Shown: positions 16,150 through 26,278 of the stretch, piece after piece
Numbering within the stretch: position 1 is the stretch's first letter
Layout: the number at the start of each line of letters is the position of its first letter
Origin: a bacterium
GTDB taxonomy: Bacteria > Bdellovibrionota > UBA1018
DNA length: 64,000 nt
Reading direction: 5' to 3'
Assembly (NCBI GenBank): GCA_019751945.1
Contig: JAIEMT010000018.1
Coordinates: 1-64,000, forward strand
Translations under genes and position numbers: made by a program
The notes under the pieces: generated by a model
What the model saw: the letters and a program-made list of their open reading frames with translations, nothing else
What the model was told of the DNA's origin: nothing
Databases searched by the model: none

Positions 16150-19100
16150 CTATTTGAACCTTTTCTGTAGTTTAAGGTCTGCACCATAAGAGGTTCGATT
16201 ATTCGTGTCAACGCCGTTGCCTTCAATGATGTCATAAACGCCCTGAATCGAGAATCCCAGTGGGAGCTTTAACTCCGCACTGACTTCCTTCTCAGTATTG
16301 GTTCCGACGCCCACGGTCGAACCTACCGACACATCGAGACGATCCTTAATGACTTGGCGTTTTAAGACGATCTTGGGCGAAGAAGTCGTGGTTTCAGATT
16401 CCGTTCGAGGCCGCGAAACGCTGGCGCCGGCCTGAGAATCCACCGATTCATCGAGTTGGACCTGGAAGCCCGTCTTGTCGTGAATATCCCGATTGAAGTC
16501 CATCGAATTGAGCAAGATGGACGCGGCTTCACTTTGTTGTAAGGCCGAGCGATCGGACGATTTGATCTTGTTCATTTCATCGGCCGTCAAACCGAGAGCG
16601 AGCAGATTCAGAATTTCCGATTCCTGCATGGCAGGGTTCGACGTGAGTTCAATTTTGTACTTATCAATGCGTCCCGAAGCAAAGAGTTGGATCTTCGTGT
16701 TGTTGATCGAGGTATTCGCCGAGAGATTGAAGAGAGGATTGATCACCGTGGGATTGTCGAATTCTAAGTTGAACGATTGAATGAGAAACTCTCGGTCTTT
16801 AAACGTCATTTTGCCTTGAATGGTCGAAGCATTTCCTAGAAGCCGAGGAGTATCGATCGTGTTGACGACGGTGATCTGCCCCTTCATTTCAGAATTGAAG
16901 AGATCATTCTTAATGGAAATGCCCTGGTTGGCTAAAACCTTGACGTTCAGTTTGAAGAGCGGCGTATCGCCTTCCGATTTTGTAGTCGGGGGTGGAGGCG
17001 TGTAGCGAGTGGTTCGCAACGAGCGGCTCTGGCTTCCTCCCATGACTTTTTCTCGAATCAAGCCGGAGTCGATCGTCACGGCTCCTTCGATTTGATACGG
17101 AGGTTCGTCTCCAACAATTCTCAATCCTCCCTGAACCCGAACGACTTGGAAGGGATAGATCTTCAGGCGGCTGCCCCCGATACTTCCTGTGAGCAAAATA
17201 TCGGGATAGCGATCTACAAAGAGGGACACTTTCCCGGCGGCGTGAATGCGACCGTTACCTAAAGACGCTTCAATATTCTGAAATTGAAGAACGTTTTGTT
17301 TGAGCTGAACGGTGCCGCTCATGTTTTCAAATGTGGAATCAATGGACGGAATTCGAAGGATGACGTCTTCGAGATTCGCTCGACCCGAGAGACTCGGTTC
17401 CTTGATGGTCCCACCAATCACAAAGTCGAGATTTGCGGCTCCGCCTGCTTGGGCAATTTGGGGAAGAACAAACTCGGTGAAAGAAAGATCTAAGCGACCT
17501 TTGAGGGCTCCTGAGAGATTTCCGGAGTTTCCACGCAAAGAGAGCTGCGTATCCCCTCGATGTCCGCGCAGTTGGGCTGAAGGAATGTGGAAGGTTCCGC
17601 GATCGATTTTGACGCTCACCGGGTCTACCAGATTGAACTTCGTTCCGGTTTTGCTGAGCAGGTATTCGTTGAGATCGATTCGGCCAGTGGCTTTCTCCAC
17701 TTCATTGGACTGGAACTTGAGATCCACCGAGCCCGAAATAAATCCGGCCAGAGAAGTGTCCTGAACCAGTTTGGGATTCAACACAAGGAGTATTGGAGAA
17801 AAATCGAGGTGTTTGTATTCCCCTTTGACGAAGGAATTGCCCTTCGGATGGAAATCATATTGGCCCTCAAAGCTGCCCTGGTTTCCTAAGAGGTTGCCTT
17901 TGAATGTCGCAATGCCGCCCGCAGATTTCAGCGAACCATTGCTCGAGGGGAGGGATTGACCTCGCACCGAAACATCGGAAATCGAGCCTTGGGTCACCGA
18001 AGTAATTTGACCGACCCTTCCCGAACCATTGCTTTGAAGATTGAGCCGTCCTCGCACGGGTACTTCCATTTTTGCAATCATGTCGACGTCAGTGAGGCTC
18101 AGACCTTCAGTACGAAGATCCCAACTGAGGTTCTCCGTATTTTCGACGTAAGAAACTTGCCCGAGAATTCGGCCCGAGTTCTTCACGGTGTTTAGGGATT
18201 GCAAGTAATAGGTCCCCTTGTCATAGCCGCCCTTGATGGCCATGGTTTTGAACTTTTCGCCGAGGTACTCCCAGTTCGTGCCTTTGAAGTCGCCAAAGAC
18301 TTCGAGTTGAGAAAGAGTCAAGCCACCCGTCACCTTCACGCTTCCGGTGAAGGGACCGTTCAATTTATGGGGAAACCACGAGATGTGTTTGTAGAGTTCC
18401 TTGAAGACCGACGCGAATTCCTGAATGTAACCTTTTCGAATCGTAGCAGCGAGGTCGATGCTGTCTTGATTTCCGAGCTGAATGTTTCCACCCACTGAAA
18501 ACTGAGTTTGATCGCGAGTGACGTTCACATCGCGAAAAATGAGGCGATCTGCGCCGTCGTCATAGGTCAGCATGCCTTTGAGTGAGCCCAAGCCCAGTCG
18601 GAGATAGGACGTGTCTTTCAAATCACAGTCGAAATCCAGGAGGAGATTCGAACCCGGTCCATGAATGGAAAAGACAAACGGACCTTGGCCGCGAATTGGG
18701 ACTTCTGAAAGTGTATTGAAGTCCTTGAGATCAATGTTGCCAGACGCCTTCAGGCCGAATCCTGTTTTGAAGCCAAATTGTCCGGTTACGGCGAGATCCG
18801 TCGTGCCCACGCCAAGTTTCAATTCCTTCGGCTGTAACCCGTTAGCATTCACCGCTAGCGAACCGTTTAACTTCACCGACGGAATTTTCAGAAGGTGTCG
18901 AAGGGCACGCGATTTGGAGAAGCGCTGGTTATCGAGTTGGAAGTTCTCAAGATCTAACTTTGTCACCGCATCGATTGTCCAATTCCCGTCTTTTCCTTTC
19001 GGGGTGACGGCTAGGTCTGCTGTTCCAGAAATTCTAAAAATCAGGTTGAAGATATCTTTTTGAGCAGGGGCTGCTAACCAATGAATGTGGGCTTTTTCAA

Positions 19101-20301
19101 ACTCGAGGGGAATCTTCAGCTGTTCGTCCTTGTCGAGATTGGCCGGGTTGAAAGAAAAGGCACCGATTTTCACTTTGCCACCCCAGCCGGGAGTGAATGG
19201 CGGGACGCGATCTCTCGGAGCTGATTCAATCTCTGCTCCTTGGACAATGGCTTTGGAATTGTCCCAACCGCCCTCGAGTTTCAGAGAGTCGAAGAACCAC
19301 TCTTGGTAGCTGACACTCTTCGCATCCAGTTTCCCTTCAATTTCCAAAGTCTCCCAAGGACGATCGAGATCGGAACGAAACTTTCCGGAGGCCTGAATGT
19401 TGCCGCTGGGAAGAAAGGACTTTCCTTTTTCTTGGTGTAGAATCTTTAGAATTTCAAAGAGGTCGCCCTTAGCTGCAAAATTCCCATTGGCTTTTAGGTT
19501 TTTTGGATTGAGTAAGTCGCCGTCAATTCTCCCGGTGAACTCCAGCGTGTTTTCTTGAACCACGAATTTAAACGATTCGAGATTCAATCCGGAGGAGTTC
19601 ACGTAGGCATGAGAAGACAGACCGTCGATTTTCGAAGGAAGTCCCCAGGCTTTTGGAAACGAGCCTTGAATGTTCTTGAGCTCGAGCTCCATCTGGTAGC
19701 CCTTACCCGCGCGAGAATTCCATTGGCCGATTTCTAAAATCGTTGCGGTGAGTTCGGCTTGGACTTTTGGATTTTCAAAACTGACGCGAAGATGGGTGTT
19801 CTCGAGCGCGACCGACTCGGCACGGATCTTAAACAGATCGTCCCACTGAATAAATCCGCCCTTCGCTTTAGGCTGTTGTTTCTTCGGGGGAGCGGGGGTC
19901 GCAAAGTTATAACCTTTTGGAAAGGCGAGTTGGACGTCGCCATCCCCAATCACCACCCGATTCACTTGAATATTGCCAAAGAAAATTTGAAGCGGACGGA
20001 AGATCAAATCGATTCGCTTGGCTGCGATCGTTGAACCCGCCGGAAGGTCGACGATGTTATTGGGTTCGAGGTTGACCTTCGGGTTTTGAATGGAAAGGGC
20101 TGGAGGAAAAATCTGAATGGCGATGTCGGAGAAGTCGCCCTTAACGCCCCAGTTAATCGGAATGCGATGAAAGAGAACGCGCTTCAAGATGTCTGCAAAG
20201 TACGCGCTCTGGATAAACATCACCGCAGCGGTGGTGAGAAGAGCCACTCCGCCAAAAAAGGCGAGGACAGTGTGTTTAAACTTCAGTTTTGTTTTGGCCA
20301 C
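16150..20301 (-). CDS. tamB: translocation and assembly module protein TamB-like
   Basis: Very long (1383 aa) protein with one N-terminal membrane anchor (LAFFGGVALLTTAAVMFI) followed by an extended array of short beta strands. This is the AsmA/DUF490 architecture thought to form a lipid-carrying groove across the periplasm. The C-terminal DUF490 signature is visible in ESEILNLLALGLT and in the final strand-rich region DRLDVSVGSTVG. It pairs with the Omp85 gene just downstream. The start is GTG at 20301, which overlaps the end of the preceding gene by 19 bp. TamB proteins normally need their Omp85 partner in the outer membrane. Confidence 0.9.
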   Translation of the reverse strand: MAKTKLKFKHTVLAFFGGVALLTTAAVMFIQSAYFADILKRVLFHRIPINWGVKGDFSDIAIQIFPPALSIQNPKVNLEPNNIVDLPAGSTIAAKRIDLIFRPLQIFFGNIQVNRVVIGDGDVQLAFPKGYNFATPAPPKKQQPKAKGGFIQWDDLFKIRAESVALENTHLRVSFENPKVQAELTATILEIGQWNSRAGKGYQMELELKNIQGSFPKAWGLPSKIDGLSSHAYVNSSGLNLESFKFVVQENTLEFTGRIDGDLLNPKNLKANGNFAAKGDLFEILKILHQEKGKSFLPSGNIQASGKFRSDLDRPWETLEIEGKLDAKSVSYQEWFFDSLKLEGGWDNSKAIVQGAEIESAPRDRVPPFTPGWGGKVKIGAFSFNPANLDKDEQLKIPLEFEKAHIHWLAAPAQKDIFNLIFRISGTADLAVTPKGKDGNWTIDAVTKLDLENFQLDNQRFSKSRALRHLLKIPSVKLNGSLAVNANGLQPKELKLGVGTTDLAVTGQFGFKTGFGLKASGNIDLKDFNTLSEVPIRGQGPFVFSIHGPGSNLLLDFDCDLKDTSYLRLGLGSLKGMLTYDDGADRLIFRDVNVTRDQTQFSVGGNIQLGNQDSIDLAATIRKGYIQEFASVFKELYKHISWFPHKLNGPFTGSVKVTGGLTLSQLEVFGDFKGTNWEYLGEKFKTMAIKGGYDKGTYYLQSLNTVKNSGRILGQVSYVENTENLSWDLRTEGLSLTDVDMIAKMEVPVRGRLNLQSNGSGRVGQITSVTQGSISDVSVRGQSLPSSNGSLKSAGGIATFKGNLLGNQGSFEGQYDFHPKGNSFVKGEYKHLDFSPILLVLNPKLVQDTSLAGFISGSVDLKFQSNEVEKATGRIDLNEYLLSKTGTKFNLVDPVSVKIDRGTFHIPSAQLRGHRGDTQLSLRGNSGNLSGALKGRLDLSFTEFVLPQIAQAGGAANLDFVIGGTIKEPSLSGRANLEDVILRIPSIDSTFENMSGTVQLKQNVLQFQNIEASLGNGRIHAAGKVSLFVDRYPDILLTGSIGGSRLKIYPFQVVRVQGGLRIVGDEPPYQIEGAVTIDSGLIREKVMGGSQSRSLRTTRYTPPPPTTKSEGDTPLFKLNVKVLANQGISIKNDLFNSEMKGQITVVNTIDTPRLLGNASTIQGKMTFKDREFLIQSFNLEFDNPTVINPLFNLSANTSINNTKIQLFASGRIDKYKIELTSNPAMQESEILNLLALGLTADEMNKIKSSDRSALQQSEAASILLNSMDFNRDIHDKTGFQVQLDESVDSQAGASVSRPRTESETTTSSPKIVLKRQVIKDRLDVSVGSTVGVGTNTEKEVSAELKLPLGFSIQGVYDIIEGNGVDTNNRTSYGADLKLQKRFK

Positions 20302-21215
20302 TGCTGATACAAATACTTGAGACGATCCTCTGTGTCACGATATCCAGCCTCGAGTTTGCAGATCTGTAAGTATTTTCCGATGGCCTGAGTTTTTTGGTCA
20401 AGTGCTTCCGAGGCGCGGGCCGAAAGGTAGAGGATTTCTAGTTTTTCTTTAGCCGGAATGTCCGACTCGTTTAACAAAGGTTCCAACACCAGACTGGCTT
20501 CAAACGGCTCCTTTTCTAGAATTTTTGAGAACGCAAAAAGACATGCGCCCTGAATTCGATAGGTGAGGTCGTTCAACACGAATTGAAACTGAGCAGAGGC
20601 TTGCTTGTAAAAGCCCATTTCCAAAAATGCGATTCCAACATCGAGACGGTCTTTGGAACTCAAACCAGAAAGATGCTCGTCGAGTTTGAGGTCCCATTTC
20701 GGAAGCGGACCTGTGAGAGCGGGTTCGTCGGAATGAAAAAGACTGGGACGCAAATCTCCCAATCCCAACTGTAAATCCAAATCGAGATTTTGAATGAGCT
20801 GGTCGGTATCAAAGCTTCGGGTGACTTCAGTATCGGCTTTCGTAGTACCGAGAGTCGGGCGGCGAGGAGCCGAGTCTCCAAAAATCTGCTGCAACTCTTT
20901 TTCGTGCACTTCTTCGAGGCGTTTTCGCGCGACGACGTTATGAGGGTCTTGAATCAGAATCTTTCGAAGAACTTTCTTTCCTTCCTCGAGCAATCCTTCG
21001 TTCAAAAGAATTCGGGCGCTTTCGAGTTTGTCGCCGATTTCATCGACAATGGTTTCGCCCGGATCCGTGTCAGAAGAAACCGGCGCAAACGAATTGCGCG
21101 GATTGGTTTCAACCCCACTCCGAGTTTGTAAAAGGTCCTCCCCGAGATCGACTCGAGTACTGGTATTGGTGCTCTCTGGTTTGCCTGGAAAACCGCTGTC
21201 TGACCCGTTCGACAT
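20283..21215 (-). CDS. helical repeat (TPR-like) protein, unknown function
   Basis: Protein of 310 aa, no signal peptide. The first 70 residues are polar and disordered-looking. A helical stretch then resembles TPR units (ARILLNEGLLEEGKKVLRKI, followed by DPHNVVARKRLEEV). The C-terminal half again has TPR-like helices (IAFLEMGFYKQASAQFQFVL; SARASEALDQKTQAIGKYL). Similar proteins occur in gliding and pilus contexts, but no specific role can be assigned. It lies 12 bp downstream of accC and overlaps tamB by 19 bp, so it is co-transcribed with them. Confidence 0.65.
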   Translation of the reverse strand: MSNGSDSGFPGKPESTNTSTRVDLGEDLLQTRSGVETNPRNSFAPVSSDTDPGETIVDEIGDKLESARILLNEGLLEEGKKVLRKILIQDPHNVVARKRLEEVHEKELQQIFGDSAPRRPTLGTTKADTEVTRSFDTDQLIQNLDLDLQLGLGDLRPSLFHSDEPALTGPLPKWDLKLDEHLSGLSSKDRLDVGIAFLEMGFYKQASAQFQFVLNDLTYRIQGACLFAFSKILEKEPFEASLVLEPLLNESDIPAKEKLEILYLSARASEALDQKTQAIGKYLQICKLEAGYRDTEDRLKYLYQQWPKQN

Positions 21216-21227
21216 ACGGGTACTATT

Positions 21228-22586
21228 TTACTCGGTTTTAGGGAGAAACTCTTCCAAAAAGTGGGTGTCGTAATTGGAGTCGCGGAAGCGTTCGTTGGTC
21301 ATGATCTTCTTGTGGAAGGAGATATTCGTTTCAATTCCTTCGACAACAAATTCGTCAAGGGCTTGACGCATTTTTGCGATCGCATCTTTGCGAGTGGGTG
21401 CATGAACAATGAGTTTCCCGATCATAGAGTCGTAGTAAGGAACGACTTTGTACTGGTCGTAAACGAAGGAGTCGACGCGAACGCCATAACCCCCCGGAAC
21501 ATGGAGAGCAGTGATTTTGCCCGGTGAAGGCGTGAACTTCTCCGGATGTTCAGCATTGATTCGGCATTCAATCGAATGAGAGGTGATGCTGACATCGGAT
21601 TGTTTAATTTTGAGCTTCTCACCGGCAGCAGCGCGAATCTGTTCCTTGATCAAATCAAAACCCGTGACCATTTCAGTGACCGGGTGTTCGACTTGAATTC
21701 GGGTGTTCATTTCCATGAAGTAGAAATTCTTTTTCTCGTCGACCAAGAATTCCACCGTACCGACGTTTTCGTAGTTCACGGCTTTACAAAGTTTCATGGC
21801 CGCTTCACCCATGCGCTGGCGCATCTTCGCGTCCAGAATGGGGCTTGGGCTTTCTTCTAAAAGCTTTTGATGGCGACGTTGAATCGTGCAGTCGCGTTCG
21901 CCGAGATAGAGGCGGGTGCCGTGCTTGTCGCAGAGAACTTGGATCTCCACGTGGCGTGGGTGTTCGCAATATTTCTCGACGTACATGGCGGGGTTGCCAA
22001 ACGCAGCGCCTGCTTCGGAGCTAGCGCGTTCGAACGACCCTTTGAGCTGAGTCGGATTGAAGACGACGTGAATGCCGCGACCGCCACCGCCCGCAGCCGC
22101 TTTCAATATCACCGGATAGCCAATTTTCTTCGCTTCTTCTAAAGCAGCATCGACGTTTGGGACCGCGCTGACCGTCCCAGGAAGAAGTGGAACGCCGGCA
22201 TCTTTAGCAATTTGACGGGCGCGAGTTTTTTCACCCATCGCCAGAATGTTTTCGACCGACGGACCGATGAAAGTAATATTGCACTCGCGGCAGAGGCGCG
22301 CGAACTCGGAATTCTCAGACAGAAAGCCGTAACCCGGGTGAATGGCATCTGCGCCGGTGATGTCTGCTGCCGAGAGAATGCTCGCGATATTCAAGTAGCT
22401 GAGCTTGGATTGCGGCGGGCCGATACAAACCGCTTCGTCCGCCATCTTTACGTGTAAGGAGTGTTCGTCAGCGGTGGAATAAACTGCGACAGTAGAAATG
22501 CCCAACTCGCGGCAGGCGCGAATCACTCGAAGGGCGATCTCACCGCGGTTTGCGATGAGGACTTTTCTAAAAAGTGGGTTACTCAA
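21228..22586 (-). CDS. accC: acetyl-CoA carboxylase, biotin carboxylase subunit
   Basis: Carboxylates the biotin on AccB using ATP and bicarbonate, the first half-reaction of fatty-acid synthesis. The biotin-carboxylase N-terminal domain ([16 protein letters not shown]), the ATP-grasp glycine loop [13 protein letters not shown] near residue 160 and the catalytic [17 protein letters not shown] near 290 are all intact. Length 452 aa is standard. The start is a TTG at 22586 that overlaps the accB stop in a TTGA junction, so it is translationally coupled. AccA and AccD are not in the window. Confidence 0.97.
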   Translation of the reverse strand: MSNPLFRKVLIANRGEIALRVIRACRELGISTVAVYSTADEHSLHVKMADEAVCIGPPQSKLSYLNIASILSAADITGADAIHPGYGFLSENSEFARLCRECNITFIGPSVENILAMGEKTRARQIAKDAGVPLLPGTVSAVPNVDAALEEAKKIGYPVILKAAAGGGGRGIHVVFNPTQLKGSFERASSEAGAAFGNPAMYVEKYCEHPRHVEIQVLCDKHGTRLYLGERDCTIQRRHQKLLEESPSPILDAKMRQRMGEAAMKLCKAVNYENVGTVEFLVDEKKNFYFMEMNTRIQVEHPVTEMVTGFDLIKEQIRAAAGEKLKIKQSDVSITSHSIECRINAEHPEKFTPSPGKITALHVPGGYGVRVDSFVYDQYKVVPYYDSMIGKLIVHAPTRKDAIAKMRQALDEFVVEGIETNISFHKKIMTNERFRDSNYDTHFLEEFLPKTE

Positions 22587-23152
22587 TTGGGCTCAATTAC
22601 AAATAAGGGTTCACCGAACTCTACCGGTTGACCGTTCTCAGCCAAAATAGAAACGATCTTTCCGTTGAAGTCGGATTCAATTTCATTCATCAGTTTCATG
22701 GCTTCGACGATGCAAAGTGTGTCGCCCTTTTTCACAGACTGGCCTTCCTTCACATAAGATTCCGCTTCCGGTGAAGGAGATCGATAGAAGGTGCCAACAA
22801 AGGGTGAAAGAACCTGTTTTTGATTCCCAGAAACCGCAGCTGTAGCAGGTTTTGCAGCCGCTGGAATTTCGATGTGGTGAGAGTGGCCGTTGCTGCCGTT
22901 CCCATTGCTGTGAGCGGGGGCGTGGTGAACAGGGTGCGAAACCGTGTGAACCATGGGAGCAGCGGTCATCGCGCCCACGGTTTTCAAACGAATTTTCTCT
23001 CCACTATTTTCCCATTCAAACTCGCCGATCTGATGTTCAGCCATGAGTTCGAAGAGGTCTCGAAGTTGATCGAGGTTAGGTCCGCCTCCGCTTCCTTTAG
23101 AAGTGGGACTAGACGAAGGGGTTCGAATCGAAGTCTTTGTGGGTGTCGTCAC
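22583..23152 (-). CDS. accB: acetyl-CoA carboxylase, biotin carboxyl carrier protein
   Basis: The carrier subunit holds biotin on the lysine of EAMKLMNEI in its C-terminal biotinyl domain (about residues 110-189). The N-terminal part starts with a Ser/Thr-rich extension, then a helical [20 protein letters not shown] segment, then a Pro/Ala/His-rich linker. Length 189 aa is slightly above the usual 150-170 because of the N-terminal extension. The GTG start at 23152 shares one base with the TAG stop of efp, so translation is coupled. Confidence 0.95.
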   Translation of the reverse strand: MTTPTKTSIRTPSSSPTSKGSGGGPNLDQLRDLFELMAEHQIGEFEWENSGEKIRLKTVGAMTAAPMVHTVSHPVHHAPAHSNGNGSNGHSHHIEIPAAAKPATAAVSGNQKQVLSPFVGTFYRSPSPEAESYVKEGQSVKKGDTLCIVEAMKLMNEIESDFNGKIVSILAENGQPVEFGEPLFVIEPN

Positions 23153-23715
23153 TACTTGTTCACCTTTTCAACATAAGTGTAGTTGCGAGTATCTACCTTG
23201 ACTACATCGCCTTCTTTGAGATGGAACGGCACCTGGACCGAGGCTCCAGTCTCAAGTTTCGCGGGCTTGGTTCCGCCGCTGACCGTATCCCCTTTAAATG
23301 CAGGATCCGTTTCAACAATTTTTAGAGCTACGAAAGTCGGAAGCTCGATGCCGATCGGACGTTCATTAAAATACATCACTTTAATGACGAGGTTTTCTTG
23401 AAGGAAGTCTTTGCTCGTGCCCAGGGTTTCTTCTTGAAGGGCGACTTGATCGTAATTCGCCTGGTTCATGAAGTGGTACCCTTCCGCATCCTTATAAAGG
23501 TACTGCATTTCTCTTTCTTCCGTGTTGGCGCGATCGAGCTTGTCACCGGAAGTGATGGTTCGTTCAATCACGTTCTGGTTGAGCATGTTCTTGAGCTTGG
23601 TTCGGGTGAAGGCACGGCCCTTTCCGGGGCTAACATGTTGGAAGTCGACGATTTCGTAAGGGATGCCTTCGATCTCCACTTTGAGACCTTTTCTAAACTG
23701 GTTGGTCGCGTACAT
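23152..23715 (-). CDS. efp: translation elongation factor P
   Basis: Relieves ribosome stalling at polyproline. It has the three expected beta domains; the modifiable loop reads SPGKGRAF with the target Lys32. The presence of lysine at the tip is compatible with EpmA-type beta-lysylation; the modifying enzyme is not in the window. Length 187 aa is normal. Several proteins in this window contain proline runs (PilO tail, PilQ, BatD), which would make EF-P relevant. The gene sits between a pilus-linked TPR gene and accB, an efp-accB-accC order known in many bacteria. Confidence 0.96.
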   Translation of the reverse strand: MYATNQFRKGLKVEIEGIPYEIVDFQHVSPGKGRAFTRTKLKNMLNQNVIERTITSGDKLDRANTEEREMQYLYKDAEGYHFMNQANYDQVALQEETLGTSKDFLQENLVIKVMYFNERPIGIELPTFVALKIVETDPAFKGDTVSGGTKPAKLETGASVQVPFHLKEGDVVKVDTRNYTYVEKVNK

Positions 23716-23765
23716 AGGTACGCATCAGTATCTCGATCGAAACAAAAGTGTCAACAGAAGGTTGG

Positions 23766-24380
23766 TTAGCTGAGCTGGGTCTTGTAGCGCTCGACTCGCT
23801 GCAGAAGGTCTTGAAGGAATTGAACTTTTTTGATCGCCTGGGCCTTCTTGTAGTCGGGATCGGCTGTGATGGCCGTTTTAGCGGGAAGGACATCAAACTG
23901 AGATGCGTTTTGGCTGTCCTGATCGGTCCTCAGAACCAGGGTGCCCCGCTCATAGGCTTGAGCTTCCAACTCCCGAACCATCTTGGCTGTCTCGGGGTCA
24001 TGGGGGTGGAAGTAGAGCAACATTTTATATGCGCCCAAAGCTTCAGCAATTCGTCCGAGCATTAAGCAAGATTCAGCGAAGAGGCGTTGAGCGACGAGAT
24101 TGTCCGGAACTTCGTGAACCACGTTGGAAAGTTCCTGAACCACATCATCATATCGTTTCTTATCGAAGAGTGCGCGAGCTAGGGCGACGCGGCCTCCGAC
24201 AAAGCGGGGGTGCACTCTCAAACCTTCTTGCGCGATTTCAATGGCGTCATCAACTAAGCCGGCCTTGCGATATGCTTCGGCAAGCGGAGCAAAGACGCGC
24301 GAGCTGGGGTCTTCCTGATACTTTCGCAGGTATGTATAAAGGAGCGGAGAATCTGGAATGCCTTTTTTCTGTCCGACCAT
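23766..24380 (-). CDS. TPR-repeat protein downstream of pilQ
   Basis: Protein of 204 aa made of about four tetratricopeptide repeats. Examples are the helix pairs in VFAPLAEAYRKAGLVDDAIE, GGRVALARALFDKKRYDDVV and LVAQRLFAESCLMLGRIAEA. No signal peptide or membrane segment is visible, so it is probably cytoplasmic. The start codon ATG overlaps the pilQ stop by one base (TAATG), so it is coupled to pilQ. A pilus-related role similar to secretin or motor accessory TPR proteins is plausible from position only. A 50-bp gap separates it from efp. Confidence 0.7.
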   Translation of the reverse strand: MVGQKKGIPDSPLLYTYLRKYQEDPSSRVFAPLAEAYRKAGLVDDAIEIAQEGLRVHPRFVGGRVALARALFDKKRYDDVVQELSNVVHEVPDNLVAQRLFAESCLMLGRIAEALGAYKMLLYFHPHDPETAKMVRELEAQAYERGTLVLRTDQDSQNASQFDVLPAKTAITADPDYKKAQAIKKVQFLQDLLQRVERYKTQLS

Positions 24381-26269
24381 TAAGAGGAAAACCCTGCTTC
24401 CTTTTCGTTCAGAATGCGTGGAGTGACGAAGAAGAACAATTCTCGTTTTTCATTGGAATGCGATTTGTTTCCGAAAAGATTTCCGATGATCGGAATATCT
24501 TTCAAAATCGGAACGCCTCCCTCGAGCTTGGTCTTAGTCGAAGTGTAAATACCACCGATCATCAGAGTGGTGCCAGATTCTACTATCACCTTGGAAGTCA
24601 TGTTTCTATTTGCAACGGCGCTTTGGCCTCCGCCGACTGACTGAGGTACGTCACGCGAAAGGTAGATTTCCATCAAAACGTTTCCGTCGTTTACCACGGT
24701 GGGTTTTACTCGCAACGAAAGGATGGCTTGAGCCACCTGGCTAATGCTGACGAGCTGACCGTTTTGGAAAGTGGGGTTGGAGATCAGAACCGGCGTGCTT
24801 TCTAGGACGTTTGCTTCTTCGCGATTCAAGACCACCGTTTTTGGTGCTGACACGACCTTCACGTCGTTCGTCGATTCACCGATGGCCAAGGTTGCAGTCA
24901 AGCGGTCGAAGTTCGGAATGAATGAAAGCCGGGTGGAGATTCCGAGTGCTCCCTTCGTCGACGTGTTGATCTGACCCGTGCCGGAGAGGGAGGAGGTCAA
25001 TCCTGCTGTGGGGCTTTGACCTGCCATACTCACAAAGGCTTGGTCGGAGGAGTCTGCGCCCACACCGAAGCTCGATCCGATGGAACCCTGAAGGGTTTTT
25101 GTAAACTGCTCTGAAGCTTCGACCACTTTGCCTTCAATCATGACTTGTGGAGTTTGAACGTCGAGAATCTCAATCAGCTTCTTCATGCGTTCGATATTGT
25201 CCGGAATATCTTGGACGATAACGCTGTTAGTTCGGTTATCGACTTCAACCACGCCTCTATTTGTGGAGTTGAAGCGGCTCATTCCGCTTCCCGCGGCACC
25301 TACGGACTGCAGGAGCTTCTGAATATCGGCGGTGGTGGCATAGCTGATGGGGAAAACACGAGTAATTCGAGGAGCAGCGTTCTCAGCGGCAATTTTGGCT
25401 TGAAGCGCGTCGTTCTTGTTGCGAGTCAAAACTTCCAGGGGAAGGACCTTCAGAACGTTGTCCTGGCGTTCAGCTCCTAAGCGATAGGTGGAGAGGACAA
25501 CATCGAGGGCGAGATCCCAGGGAACATCGACCAAGTTCAAAGAAAGTTTTCCTGTGACGCCCTCGCTGATGACGATGTTGAAACCGCTGGATTCACTGAT
25601 CATACGAAACAGATCTGAAATATCGGCGTCTTTCACTTGGAGGGTAATGGGGCGCCCGATGTAATGACGAGTTTTTTGGCTCTCCATGAATTGATCCAGC
25701 TGAGGGTTTTTGAACCGGGGATCCCCTAGTTCTGGAGAATTCATTCCAATATTCTCTGAAGGATTCGTTGGAGGCTTTGGAGCCTCTTTCGCTTCACCTG
25801 GAGGAGGAGGAAGTGTGGGCATTTCTCCAGAGCTCTCGGGAGCCGCTGCCACAGAGCCCGTGCCTGATGGAGGATTGAAGCTGACCATAGTAGCGCCGCC
25901 ATTTTGGCTGACATCTACCGAAGTCATTTCCTTGAGCTGAAGTACGATACGAACGGAGTCTTTTCCATCCACCGTGTAAGGACTAATCATGCTGATATTG
26001 CTGTTGAACGAAGACGTGTCCATGCTTCGGCTCACGTTCTTGTTTGCAAATGCAGCGTTCTCGATTTCCAGCGTGATTTGCTTCGCGTCCGGATTTTCTT
26101 GTTTCTGAATCGTGAGGGGCTGATCCGCCTTGATAATGAGCTGATGGGGCTCTGCAGTTCCGATAAAGTCGATGCTGGTAATCTTCGCAGCAGAAAAACT
26201 GCTGGGGAGGTACAGGCTTGAAATAAGAAGGATCGACAGAAACTGTGTGAGTCGTTTGTTGATCGTCAT
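24380..26269 (-). CDS. pilQ: type IV pilus secretin PilQ
   Basis: Forms the outer-membrane gate through which the pilus passes. Signal peptide, then one AMIN domain (about residues 25-120, ITSIDFIGTAEPHQLIIKAD) that binds peptidoglycan. A Pro-rich linker follows, then the secretin short N-domain (VKDADISDLFRMISE), a second N-domain (ISYATTADIQKLLQS) and the secretin core ending in VESGTTLMIGGIY and FFVTPRIL. Many PilQ proteins have two or more AMIN domains; only one is clear here. I chose ATG 26269 because AGGAG lies six bases upstream; an ATG at 26275 directly abuts that site. Confidence 0.95.
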   Translation of the reverse strand: MTINKRLTQFLSILLISSLYLPSSFSAAKITSIDFIGTAEPHQLIIKADQPLTIQKQENPDAKQITLEIENAAFANKNVSRSMDTSSFNSNISMISPYTVDGKDSVRIVLQLKEMTSVDVSQNGGATMVSFNPPSGTGSVAAAPESSGEMPTLPPPPGEAKEAPKPPTNPSENIGMNSPELGDPRFKNPQLDQFMESQKTRHYIGRPITLQVKDADISDLFRMISESSGFNIVISEGVTGKLSLNLVDVPWDLALDVVLSTYRLGAERQDNVLKVLPLEVLTRNKNDALQAKIAAENAAPRITRVFPISYATTADIQKLLQSVGAAGSGMSRFNSTNRGVVEVDNRTNSVIVQDIPDNIERMKKLIEILDVQTPQVMIEGKVVEASEQFTKTLQGSIGSSFGVGADSSDQAFVSMAGQSPTAGLTSSLSGTGQINTSTKGALGISTRLSFIPNFDRLTATLAIGESTNDVKVVSAPKTVVLNREEANVLESTPVLISNPTFQNGQLVSISQVAQAILSLRVKPTVVNDGNVLMEIYLSRDVPQSVGGGQSAVANRNMTSKVIVESGTTLMIGGIYTSTKTKLEGGVPILKDIPIIGNLFGNKSHSNEKRELFFFVTPRILNEKEAGFSS

Positions 26270-26278
26270 GATCATCTC

